A DNA stretch of 9,946 nucleotides from JAFMDF01 sp964644655 (GTDB lineage Bacteria > Bacteroidota > Bacteroidia > Chitinophagales > Saprospiraceae), in the NCBI GenBank assembly GCA_964644655.1, contig CAZXYA010000358.1, positions 1 through 9,946 of the forward strand. The letters are read 5' to 3'. The first letter of the stretch is position 1, and each line of letters begins with the position of its first letter. Position numbers and translations under genes: made by a program. The notes under the pieces are model-generated. The model ran no database searches. It was not told where the DNA came from and saw only the letters and a list, made by a program, of their open reading frames with translations. This document shows positions 1 through 6,153 of this stretch, one piece after another.

Positions 1-84
1 AAACCTTGGGTTTTCATAAAGAAATAGATTTACTAAACCTGCTAGATTTAGCAAATCGGGAGTTCTCGATCAGCCTGCTACGTC

Positions 85-101
85 CTCAGCTTTACGCTGA
101 G
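85..101. other. Short hairpin in the leader of the propeller gene
   Basis: CTCAGC (85-90) and GCTGAG (96-101) form a perfect 6-bp stem with a 5-base loop. A weaker one, TGCTA/TAGCA, lies at about 40-53. No T-tract follows on either strand, so this is not a clear terminator. It could be the end of an upstream transcript or part of a leader. No TAnnTTTG promoter element is visible in 1-173, and I see no coding sequence there. Confidence 0.3.
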
Positions 102-173
102 TAGTCACAAGAGATTTATGATGTATGAACTATGATTTTCCTTCCCACTAAAGCCTAGTGCTACCAACTACTT

Positions 174-1259
174 ATGCCACAAAAACTACTCGTTGGAACA
201 ACTAAAGGATTGGTTGTTTTTAAAAAAATAAACACAAAATGGCAAATTCTGCAAACGCATTTTTTAGGCTTGCCAGTCTCTATTATCTATGTTAATGAAT
301 TAACCAATACTTGGTGGGCGGGAATTGCACACCATCATTGGGGACAAAAATTACATTATTCAACAGATGAAGGGCAAACTTGGCATACTGTTACCCCACC
401 AGCTTACCCACTAGATGCGGCATTGGCTTCAGGTAAGCCAGCCACTTTAAAAAAAATATGGACTATTCAACACGGAGGCAAAAACTACCCTAATCGACTC
501 TGGATAGGCACAGAACCTGGGGGGCTGTTTAAAACTGAAGATAATGGTCAACATTTTGAATTAGTGCAAGCATTATGGAATCATCCTAGCAGAATGAATC
601 AATTGCAATGGTTTGGCACAGGCCGTAATTTACCTTTTATTCATTCCATAGTCGTTCATCCAAGCAATAATGATCATGTTTATATAGCTGTCAGTTGTGC
701 TGGTATTTTTGAAACAACCGATAGTGGGCAATCTTGGGAACCAAGAAATAGTGGGTTAATTGCGGCTTATTTGCCTAATCCAAATGCTGAAATTGGGCAT
801 GACCCACATCGACTATTTGCTTGTAAATCAAATCCGTCCGTATTATGGCAGCAAAATCATTGTGGTATTTTCAGAAGTACAGATAGTGCTAAATCATGGA
901 AAGATGTTAGTGACAAAACGGGGATTGCTAATTATGGCTTCGCATTAGCTATTGATCACCAAAATGATAAAAAAGCGTGGGTGATTCCTGCGGTAAGTGA
1001 TGAATTAAGAATAGCACCTAATCAAGCATTAAGTGTTTGTCAAACGATAGACGGTGGACAAACTTGGCAAACGTTGAATAATGGACTCCCTCAAAAGCAT
1101 TGCTTCGATATTGTTTTTAGACATGCCTTAGCCATTGAGAAAAGAACATTAGCTTTTGGGACGACTACCGGGAATTTATATTTATCAGAAAATGATGGGC
1201 AAGATTGGATTTGTTTAAATCATCATTTGGCGAGAGTTGATTGTTTAAGTTTTGCTTAG
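174..1259 (+). CDS. Asp-box (BNR) repeat beta-propeller protein, sialidase-like fold, function unknown
   Basis: The 361-residue protein has six Asp-box motifs (S/T-x-D-x-G-x-T/S-W type) at about residues 63-70, 121-128, 181-188, 235-242, 291-298 and 338-345. The fourth lacks the glycine (STDSAKSW) and the sixth has Asn for Asp (SENDGQDW). That spacing fits a six-bladed propeller of the sialidase/BNR superfamily. There is no signal peptide, so it should be cytoplasmic, unlike most true sialidases. Automatic pipelines often call this family exo-alpha-sialidase or WD40/YVTN/BNR-like, but I do not see the sialidase arginine triad or FRIP motif. Conserved-looking polar patches are AHHHWG (52-57), FGTGRNLPF (147-155), GHDPHRL (208-214) and QQNHCGIF (226-233); they may line a pocket. 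It starts at ATG with no Shine-Dalgarno. It stands alone on its strand and converges on accC. The fold is secure; the function is not known. Confidence 0.85.
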   Translation: MPQKLLVGTTKGLVVFKKINTKWQILQTHFLGLPVSIIYVNELTNTWWAGIAHHHWGQKLHYSTDEGQTWHTVTPPAYPLDAALASGKPATLKKIWTIQHGGKNYPNRLWIGTEPGGLFKTEDNGQHFELVQALWNHPSRMNQLQWFGTGRNLPFIHSIVVHPSNNDHVYIAVSCAGIFETTDSGQSWEPRNSGLIAAYLPNPNAEIGHDPHRLFACKSNPSVLWQQNHCGIFRSTDSAKSWKDVSDKTGIANYGFALAIDHQNDKKAWVIPAVSDELRIAPNQALSVCQTIDGGQTWQTLNNGLPQKHCFDIVFRHALAIEKRTLAFGTTTGNLYLSENDGQDWICLNHHLARVDCLSFA

Positions 1260-1321
1260 AATTAAATGGTGGATGATACTTCTAAAGTCTATTGATATTC
1301 CACATTTTTTTTGGATAAAAA

Positions 1322-1377
1322 GGAGCAGTAGCTCCGACCACATTTAGCTACATTTTAACAAATGTGGTCGGTGCTAC
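1322..1377. terminator. Long hairpin at convergent junction, likely bidirectional terminator
   Basis: Bases 1328-1345 pair with 1360-1377 over 18 positions with a single T/T mismatch, around a 14-base loop. The element lies between the stop codons of the propeller gene and accC. A competing short hairpin, GGAGC-AGTA-GCTCC at 1322-1335, uses the 5' side of the long stem, and ACATTT/AAATGT (1350-1355/1360-1365) uses its 3' side. There is a T-run before it (1306-1313) rather than after it on the + strand. Read on the - strand, that run appears as As, so the canonical U-tract is missing. It could instead be a dispersed palindromic repeat. Confidence 0.6.
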
Positions 1378-1482
1378 GTACCTTTGATACGGTATTTTAG
1401 ACACGGAGAATACAAATGTTATCGGTATCCGTACCTTTTTGCCCTATAGCAAACTTGTGGGGTGTAGACAACCGATAATCCC

Positions 1483-2823
1483 TTATTCTTCTAAATCAAA
1501 ATCATTCAAAAAGCCTGTATGAAAATTACCTGCTTTAAAATTTTCATCTTTCATCAATCGCTTATGAAATGGAACCGTCGTTTTAACACCTTCAATAATA
1601 AATTCATCTAAAGCCCTTGCCATCTTCTTGATACATTCTTCCCGTGTCTGTGCTTTGCAGATTAATTTAGCAATCATGGAATCATAATGCGGTGGAATAG
1701 AATAGCCAGCATATACATGCGTGTCTACTCGCACCCCATGCCCTTTAGAACTATGGAAAGAAGTGATTTTTCCTGGGCTTGGTCGAAAATTATTAAAAGG
1801 GTCTTCTGCATTAATTCTGCATTCTATCGCATGCATGGTGGGTAAATAATTCTCTCCTGTTAATTTTTCTCCTGCCGCCACCTTAATTTGCTCTTTGATT
1901 AAATCGTGGTCGATTACTTCTTCCGTTACAGGATGCTCTACTTGAATACGAGTATTCATTTCCATGAAGTAATAATTGCGATGTTTGTCTACTAAAAACT
2001 CGACTGTTCCTACCCCTTCGTAATTTATATATTTAGCTGCTTTTACCGCTGAGTCGCCCATTTTTTCTCTTAACGCTGGGGTCATAAAAGGAGAAGGACA
2101 TTCTTCTACTAATTTTTGATGTCGTCTTTGAATAGAGCAGTCTCTCTCTGAAAGGTGTGCTACGTTTCCATGTTGATCTCCAATTATTTGGAATTCAATA
2201 TGGCGAGGTTCTTCGATAAATTTCTCCATATAAAGCCCCGCATTAGCAAAAGAAGCTTTTGCTTCATTGGTCGCCATGTTCCAAGCACTTTCAAATTCTT
2301 CTGGTTTCCAAACTTCTCGCATCCCTTTTCCACCACCACCGGCAGTTGCTTTCAATATAACAGGATAACCAACTTCTTCTGCCAATTTTAATCCTTGTTC
2401 TATATCTTTTAATAAGCCACCAGAACCTGGTACAACGGGGACACCAGCCTTTATCATGGTTTCTTTAGCAGTAATTTTATCTCCCATTTTCCGAATCATC
2501 GTAGGATCAGGGCCAATAAATTTAATACCATATTCAGAACAAACTTCAGCAAAATCAGCATTTTCTGATAAAAAACCATAACCGGGATGCACCGCATCCG
2601 CATTGGTTATTTCTACTGCAGCCATTATTTTGGAAACACTTAAATAAGAATCTTTAGAAGCCGGCGGACCTATACATACCGCTTCATCTGCAAATCGCAC
2701 ATGCAAACTTTCTCGGTCAGCGGTAGAATAAACAGCTACCGTCTTAATCCCCATCTCTTTACAAGTTCGAATAATACGAAGGGCAATTTCTCCTCTATTA
2801 GCAATGAGAATTTTCTTGAACAT
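1483..2823 (-). CDS. accC: Acetyl-CoA carboxylase, biotin carboxylase subunit
   Basis: This is the ATP-grasp enzyme that carboxylates biotin on the carrier protein AccB, using ATP and bicarbonate; it is the first half-reaction of malonyl-CoA formation in the cytoplasm. The product has 446 residues, close to the 449 of the E. coli enzyme. The N-terminal domain opens FKKILIANRGEIALRII, with HPGYGFLSEN at 79-88. The ATP-grasp domain has ILKATAGGGGKGMRE (156-170, glycine-rich loop). The signature EMNTRIQVEHPVTE (288-301) includes E288, N290, R292 and E296, matching E. coli numbering, and RINAEDP is at 336-342. All the catalytic residues I could place are present. It is the last gene of the efp-accB-accC block, 106 bases after accB, on the same strand. 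The ATG is preceded by an A-rich leader with no Shine-Dalgarno. No accA or accD is in this window. Confidence 0.97.
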   Translation of the reverse strand: MFKKILIANRGEIALRIIRTCKEMGIKTVAVYSTADRESLHVRFADEAVCIGPPASKDSYLSVSKIMAAVEITNADAVHPGYGFLSENADFAEVCSEYGIKFIGPDPTMIRKMGDKITAKETMIKAGVPVVPGSGGLLKDIEQGLKLAEEVGYPVILKATAGGGGKGMREVWKPEEFESAWNMATNEAKASFANAGLYMEKFIEEPRHIEFQIIGDQHGNVAHLSERDCSIQRRHQKLVEECPSPFMTPALREKMGDSAVKAAKYINYEGVGTVEFLVDKHRNYYFMEMNTRIQVEHPVTEEVIDHDLIKEQIKVAAGEKLTGENYLPTMHAIECRINAEDPFNNFRPSPGKITSFHSSKGHGVRVDTHVYAGYSIPPHYDSMIAKLICKAQTREECIKKMARALDEFIIEGVKTTVPFHKRLMKDENFKAGNFHTGFLNDFDLEE

Positions 2824-2864
2824 AAATTTTGGTTTGTTTAAAGTTCTCGATTAATTAATGCTAT

Positions 2865-2918
2865 CTAATGAATGAATAATCATCAATATTTTTTGAACTA
2901 TCATTAGTTGCATTCATT
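2865..2918 (-). other. Alternative inverted repeats in the accB-accC spacer
   Basis: CTAATGA (2865-2871) can pair with TCATTAG (2901-2907), while the overlapping AATGAATG (2867-2874) can pair with CATTCATT (2911-2918). The two pairings exclude each other. They lie in the 106-base spacer between accB and accC. They might tune stability or read-through between the two cistrons, but the DNA is AT-rich and such short stems can arise by chance. Confidence 0.25.
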
Positions 2919-2929
2919 TCGTCCCTACA

Positions 2930-3442
2930 TTAACCGTTAGGGTCAACTAAAAACAAAGGCTGATCATATTCTACAGGAGAAGAATCTTCTAATAAGATTT
3001 TTACAACCTTTCCGCTAATTTCAGACTCGATTTCATTAAATAATTTCATTGCTTCTACAATACATACAACACTACCGACCTCTATGGTATCTCCTACTTT
3101 TACATAAGGAGGTTTTTCTGGAGAAGAGGACCGATAAAATGTACCAACGATAGGCGATTTGACTTCTAAATAATTATTATTTTCTACCTTCTCCGCAACT
3201 ACAGGTGCTGGAGCAGGTGTGTTTGCAGGCGCAGCGGCTTCTACCGACGTAGTAGGAGGGGCATAAGTAGGTGGCATCGCTGCTGGTACAGAAATTACTT
3301 GCTGTGCTGGAGGGGTAGCCTTCATTTTTTGATATTCGTCTGTACGAATGGTCATTTCAAATTCCCCATCTTTCAGTTTAAATTCAGAAAGATTGGTTTT
3401 GTTAATCAATTTAATGAGGTCTTGTATTTCTTTAAAATTCAT
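2930..3442 (-). CDS. accB: Acetyl-CoA carboxylase, biotin carboxyl carrier protein (BCCP)
   Basis: This 170-residue protein carries the biotin that AccC carboxylates and that the carboxyltransferase uses to make malonyl-CoA. The N-terminal part (1-40, opening MNFKEIQDLIKLINKTNLSE) is the usual BCCP lead segment. A Pro/Ala-rich flexible linker covers about 43-90. The biotinyl domain runs from about 93 to 168, with EAMKL at 130-134 and K133 as the biotinylated lysine. The segment TFYRSSSPEKPPYVKVG (101-117) corresponds to the thumb that sets AccB-type carriers apart from other lipoyl/biotinyl domains. The protein is slightly longer than the E. coli one (156), mostly in the linker. It sits between efp (166-base gap) and accC (106-base gap). 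The start context is TAAAAATG. Biotin protein ligase, needed to activate it, is not encoded here. Confidence 0.96.
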   Translation of the reverse strand: MNFKEIQDLIKLINKTNLSEFKLKDGEFEMTIRTDEYQKMKATPPAQQVISVPAAMPPTYAPPTTSVEAAAPANTPAPAPVVAEKVENNNYLEVKSPIVGTFYRSSSPEKPPYVKVGDTIEVGSVVCIVEAMKLFNEIESEISGKVVKILLEDSSPVEYDQPLFLVDPNG

Positions 3443-3608
3443 TTTTAGTGTGATTGGTGTAGATAACGGGTGTTTGTGTCAAAATTTAAAAAAACGCAAT
3501 ATAAGAATTGAGGTCGGATAATTATAAAAAAAAAGGGAATCCTTAAATTTATACATTTGTCTTGTTGGAGGATTGTTAAGACATACCCTAAACTTATAGC
3601 TAGAACTA

Positions 3609-4175
3609 CTAAGATTTTACTCTTTCTATATAAGAACCAGTTTTGGTATCTACTTTTATCATATCTCCTTCGTTAATAAAAAGTGGTACCCTTACCTCTG
3701 CTCCTGTCTCTGTAGTAGCAGGCTTGGTAGCATTAGTAGCGGTATTTCCTTGAAGACCCGGTTCTGTGTAAGTGATTTTTAAGTTGATATACTGTGGTAA
3801 ATCAATCGTTAGTGGTGTTTCTCTAGCCGCATCAAATAATATTTCAATTTCAGCTCCTTCTTTAATAAATTTTGGTTGATCAATCATTTTTTCTTCCAAT
3901 GCTACTTGCTCATATGTTTCATTATCCATAAAATGAAACGCATAATCATCTTTATATAAAAATTGGAAAGTTCGACGTTCTACTCTTACCACCGAAATTT
4001 TGTGTCCCGCAGGGAAAGTGTGGTCCACAACTTTTCCTGTAGCAAAGCTCTTTAATTTAGTACGTACAAAGGCATTACCTTTCCCCGGTTTTACATGCTG
4101 AAAAGAAACGATAGAATAGACATCTTTGTTAAAGTCAATACATAAACCGTTTTTAATGTCCGAAGTATTTGCCAT
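3609..4175 (-). CDS. efp: Translation elongation factor P
   Basis: EF-P binds ribosomes stalled on polyproline stretches, between the P and E sites, and promotes peptide bond formation. The 188 residues match the usual length and align along the whole E. coli protein. The KOW-like N-terminal domain has the tip loop VKPGKGNAF (28-36), with K32 at the place of the E. coli modified Lys34. The OB domains follow, including YKDDYAFHFMDNETYEQ (74-90) and the C-terminal PGLQGNTA...KPATTETGAEVRVPLF and KVDTKTGSYIERVK. A lysine rather than arginine at the tip argues against the EarP/rhamnose type. No modification enzyme (EpmA/EpmB or YmfI-like) is in the window, so the state of K32 is unknown. It is the first gene of the efp-accB-accC block, an order found in many bacteria, and it probably drives the transcript from the long upstream gap. 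Confidence 0.97.
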   Translation of the reverse strand: MANTSDIKNGLCIDFNKDVYSIVSFQHVKPGKGNAFVRTKLKSFATGKVVDHTFPAGHKISVVRVERRTFQFLYKDDYAFHFMDNETYEQVALEEKMIDQPKFIKEGAEIEILFDAARETPLTIDLPQYINLKITYTEPGLQGNTATNATKPATTETGAEVRVPLFINEGDMIKVDTKTGSYIERVKS

Positions 4176-4339
4176 AATAATAGGTCAATTTTGAAAATAA
4201 GTTATTCTTCCTAAAATAGGATAAATCAAGCACTATTTACTATCTAATCATTTACTAAGAAATTCAAAATGATAGTGGTAACAAATAGAGCATTAGCTAA
4301 AAGATAGATATTTTAAAATTTATTAATCTATTGGTTAGT

Positions 4340-4374
4340 ATCCGTTGCCTAACGGATTAATTCCCCAACGGATT
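4340..4374. other. Alternative hairpins from a duplicated AACGGATT
   Basis: ATCCGTT (4340-4346) pairs perfectly with AACGGAT at 4351-4357 around a 4-base loop. It can also pair, one base longer, with CAACGGAT at 4366-4373. The 8-base AACGGATT occurs at 4351-4358 and 4367-4374. Mutually exclusive stems of this kind can act as a switch in a leader; here that is only a possibility. Confidence 0.35.
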
Positions 4375-4406
4375 TATCTATTTATTTTCTGATGTTCTAA
4401 AAAGTA

Positions 4407-4460
4407 AGAGTTTATTGGGAGTTTGTTTTTAACCCAAAGGATAAATTCCCAACAAGCTCT
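4407..4460 (+). other. Long near-complete hairpin, best folded as + strand RNA
   Basis: Bases 4407-4430 pair with 4437-4460 around the 6-base loop AACCCA. Of 24 positions, 18 are Watson-Crick, five are G-T (4411/4456, 4421/4446, 4425/4442, 4427/4440, 4428/4439) and one is A/C (4414/4453). Read as + strand RNA the five are G-U pairs; read as - strand RNA they become A/C mismatches, and only the 4414/4453 position becomes G-U. Both neighbouring genes are on the - strand. It may be part of a small RNA or a decaying palindromic element. I found no + strand promoter match nearby. Confidence 0.5.
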
Positions 4461-4489
4461 AAGTTCTCAATAGTGTCTTTTCCTTTGTA

Positions 4490-4509
4490 CTGACGAATGA
4501 ATTCGTCGG
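4490..4509. other. Near-perfect palindrome centred on GAATGAATTC
   Basis: GACGAAT (4492-4498) and ATTCGTC (4501-4507) are perfect inverted copies separated by two bases. One G-T and one C-G pair extend the match to 4490-4509. As DNA it looks like a site for a dimeric regulator. As RNA it would fold as a 6-bp stem with a TGAA loop plus the extension. It lies about 315 bases upstream of efp. Confidence 0.4.
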
Positions 4510-4620
4510 CAGATAGAGGATATATTAAAAAAGTGATAATAGATTGATAATCAAATAGTTAAACTTGTTGTTTGATGATAAGAAATCAATCTTTAAGTAT
4601 ATTTTACCTCAAATCGCTTG

Positions 4621-4628
4621 CAAAGGTA
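4621..4628 (-). promoter_or_regulatory. Possible -7 element reading toward efp
   Basis: On the - strand this reads TACCTTTG, a full match to the Bacteroidota -7 consensus TAnnTTTG. It begins right after the barrel gene stop codon. A TTTG on the - strand at 4641-4644 is only 12 bases away, shorter than the usual spacing to the -33 box. If real, it would give efp a leader of more than 400 bases holding all the hairpins in the gap. Confidence 0.3.
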
Positions 4629-5138
4629 TTAAAATCCATACAAAACCCCTGCAGTAATAGTTGAATTTACTTCTCCACCTACTCTAAATTTAAATTCTCC
4701 AAAATAATTAAGGGCAGAAGTTTGAGAGGCAATTTGAGCTCCTACGCCTAAATTTAGGCCAACATTAAATCCTTCTTCTATTAGAGGTAAAGAAGAATCC
4801 CCACTAATACTAACATTAAACAAATTGATTCCTCCAACAGGATAAACTTCTACATTATCACTAACCTCAATTAGCCGATACCGTGCATCTAAATCAACAG
4901 AGAAATAACTAACAGTTGCATCTCTCAAAGATTTATCTTGAAAAAAAATGCTAAATCCAGGAGCAGCAATAAGTTTTTCATTTATTTCATAGGTCCCTCT
5001 AAAATTGAACCCCAATTTGGAAAGATTATCTCCATTTGCAAAAGTTAGTCCACCACCTAATTGTATTTGTGCATTGGCATTAGGTAAGAAAAAAACAATA
5101 CAAAATAACAAACAAAAATAAAGTAGTAATCGCTTCAT
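4629..5138 (-). CDS. Small outer-membrane beta-barrel protein (OmpX/OmpW-like size), function unknown
   Basis: The 169-residue product starts MKRLLLYFCLLFCIVFF, a clear signal peptide (basic start, hydrophobic core about 4-18). A likely signal peptidase I cut follows ANA (21-23), leaving Q24 and about 146 mature residues. There is no lipobox. The mature part alternates polar and hydrophobic residues in short glycine-rich strands and turns (LGGGLTFANG, LGFNFRGTYEI, SYFSVDLDARYRL, YPVGGINLFNVS, GFNVGLNLGVGAQI, NYFGEFKFRVGG, STITAGVLYGF). It ends in the terminal aromatic Phe expected of barrels inserted by BamA. The size suits an eight-stranded barrel. The family cannot be fixed more closely: it resembles the generic outer membrane beta-barrel domain of many Bacteroidota proteins. 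It has no same-strand partner nearby; efp is 453 bases downstream. An imperfect inverted repeat, TTACAT/ATGTAA (5171-5176/5189-5194), lies just upstream of its start. Confidence 0.8.
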   Translation of the reverse strand: MKRLLLYFCLLFCIVFFLPNANAQIQLGGGLTFANGDNLSKLGFNFRGTYEINEKLIAAPGFSIFFQDKSLRDATVSYFSVDLDARYRLIEVSDNVEVYPVGGINLFNVSISGDSSLPLIEEGFNVGLNLGVGAQIASQTSALNYFGEFKFRVGGEVNSTITAGVLYGF

Positions 5139-5343
5139 GCCATTTAGTGATTTATTGGTAAAAATGCAATTTACATATTTTTTGAAAAATGTAAGCTAAT
5201 TAACAAATTATTAGGCATCGAATCCATCTATCTAAACGTAATATATAGGAATATGCATACTAAGAATGATTAAAGTACGTTTTTAGGAGCAATTCCATTG
5301 ATTATCAGATATATAGTATTTTTAGTATTTGACTATATCTTGT

Positions 5344-5351
5344 TAAATTTG
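5344..5351 (+). promoter_or_regulatory. Possible -7 promoter element of the 221-residue protein gene
   Basis: TAAATTTG fits TAnnTTTG and sits 35 bases before the ATG at 5387. TTTG at 5328-5331 could serve as -33 but is only 12 bases away, less than the usual spacing. An ATATAGT/ACTATAT inverted repeat (5311-5317/5332-5338) overlaps the region. The rest of 5139-5386 shows no gene. Confidence 0.4.
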
Positions 5352-5386
5352 TATCTTGGGACAATAAAATTGATTTCATAAAACTC

Positions 5387-6052
5387 ATGTTACCACAAAA
5401 CTATTCACAGCTTGTAGAAGAGCTAACAACAACACTTGAATTTTTCGATTATACCTTGCTTACACCGGGCATTACTAGTCAAGTTATGCCTGTTATTAAA
5501 CTAGCCATCCGTTCTAAAGAAAGGGATTTTTTCCAGCAAAAATTAGCAGAGAGGCTAGATTTTCAAGTTGTTCAAAGCAAGTTGGATACAACTATTTTGA
5601 CAATAGATTTAGCAAAAGACCAATTCTTAACCATAGAATTATATCACTTTTTTCATGAAGATCGTCTGATTTATCTGAATATAGAGGACGTCCTAGCAAA
5701 TAAAAAACGATCTGAAAAAGGTTTATTTATTCCAAAGTTAGAACATCTTTTAGAATTTAGTATTCTGAATAGTTTCTTTCATGAAGAAGGTTTAAATGAT
5801 GCTATTATCAAACGCTTTGAGGACTTACATATCTTTCTACAGGAAGGCTTATTAGATTACTTTAATACTAAATACGATACCTATTTCAATAGTCTTTATG
5901 ACTTATCGGATTATAAAGAATTGATAGATAATCATTTCCGAAAACAGCTAAAACAATTTCCAGTTAATAAATTCTCCAATCGAGTAAAATTAGGATGGGT
6001 AAATATGAAGATTTTATTAAAGCGTTCTGCTGTTTTTTCTTATTTCTTTTAG
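5387..6052 (+). CDS. Hypothetical protein, 221 residues; possible degenerate nucleotidyltransferase-fold domain
   Basis: I do not recognise this protein with confidence. It is soluble, rich in Leu, Phe, Asp and Glu, and has no signal peptide. Residues 1-90 look alpha/beta (a helix, then VMPVIKLAI, FQQKLAERLDFQVVQSK, TTILTIDLAKDQFLTIELYHF). Residues 91-180 look mainly helical (RLIYLNIEDVL, FIPKLEHLLEFSIL, NDAIIKRFEDLHIFL, YFNSLYDLSDYKEL). The order of a short D/E-containing strand, then yl..e.vl, then a proline-led helix recalls the nucleotidyltransferase-like N-terminal half of some bacterial polysaccharide or thymidylate-kinase-like proteins. However, where such proteins have their catalytic DxD this one reads VIKLAI, and no P-loop kinase follows; the reading frame after the stop shows none either. 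This assignment is inference. The gene has its own likely promoter and ends just before a strong hairpin shared with tas. It starts at ATG with no Shine-Dalgarno. Confidence 0.75.
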   Translation: MLPQNYSQLVEELTTTLEFFDYTLLTPGITSQVMPVIKLAIRSKERDFFQQKLAERLDFQVVQSKLDTTILTIDLAKDQFLTIELYHFFHEDRLIYLNIEDVLANKKRSEKGLFIPKLEHLLEFSILNSFFHEEGLNDAIIKRFEDLHIFLQEGLLDYFNTKYDTYFNSLYDLSDYKELIDNHFRKQLKQFPVNKFSNRVKLGWVNMKILLKRSAVFSYFF

Positions 6053-6078
6053 AAACACCCTAAATTGAAATTTATTGA

Positions 6079-6116
6079 CAGAAGTCAGACAAGTTATGAT
6101 GCTCGTCTGACTTCTG
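6079..6116. terminator. Perfect 12-bp hairpin at convergent junction, likely bidirectional terminator
   Basis: CAGAAGTCAGAC (6079-6090) and GTCTGACTTCTG (6105-6116) pair perfectly around a 14-base loop. After one mismatch the match goes on for two more bases. It lies 26 bases after the stop of the 221-residue protein gene and 37 bases after the stop of tas. No strong T-tract follows on the + strand; on the - strand a moderately T-rich stretch follows. Confidence 0.7.
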
Positions 6117-6153
6117 ACAGTTGAAGATAAGGGACTCTCCTCTAACTTCTCTC

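Larger units (their letters stand above)
4176..4628. other. 453-base intergenic gap rich in hairpins, no ORF
   Basis: This gap separates the small barrel gene and efp, both on the - strand, so it should hold the barrel gene terminator and the efp promoter and leader. I see no convincing coding sequence. It contains several inverted repeats in a row: ATCCGTT/AACGGAT at 4340-4357 with a second AACGGATT at 4367-4374; the long stem at 4407-4460; GACGAAT/ATTCGTC at 4492-4507; and AGATTGAT (4541-4548) with ATCAATCT (4585-4592), enclosing ATCAAA/TTTGAT (4550-4555/4571-4576). This density could mean a structured RNA, or remnants of palindromic repeats. The only match to the Bacteroidota -7 element that I found reads toward efp, at 4621-4628. 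Confidence 0.6.

Noticed and set aside
760..948. Small + strand frame inside the propeller gene
   Set aside because: It lies wholly inside a well-supported gene in another frame and encodes nothing recognisable.
174..1259. Calling the propeller gene a sialidase
   Set aside because: It has Asp boxes only. There is no signal peptide, no FRIP-type motif and no arginine triad that I can see, so a sialidase activity is not supported.
2155..2391. Small + strand frame opposite accC
   Set aside because: It is antisense to a conserved coding region with intact motifs; the frame is a shadow of accC.
2849..2861. 13-base match GATTAATTAATGC, also at 9839-9851
   Set aside because: It is AT-rich and of a length expected by chance a few times in 10 kb, so it is not evidence of a shared regulatory site.
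3443..3608. Interleaved short stems between efp and accB (3538-3543/3569-3574 and 3558-3563/3578-3583) as a pseudoknot
   Set aside because: The stems are six base pairs each in AT-rich DNA, with no other support. No promoter match was found in this spacer either.
6053..6078. Lost kinase half of the 221-residue protein by frameshift
   Set aside because: The sequence after the stop runs into the terminator hairpin, and the continued frame shows no P-loop, so truncation of a fusion is not visible here.
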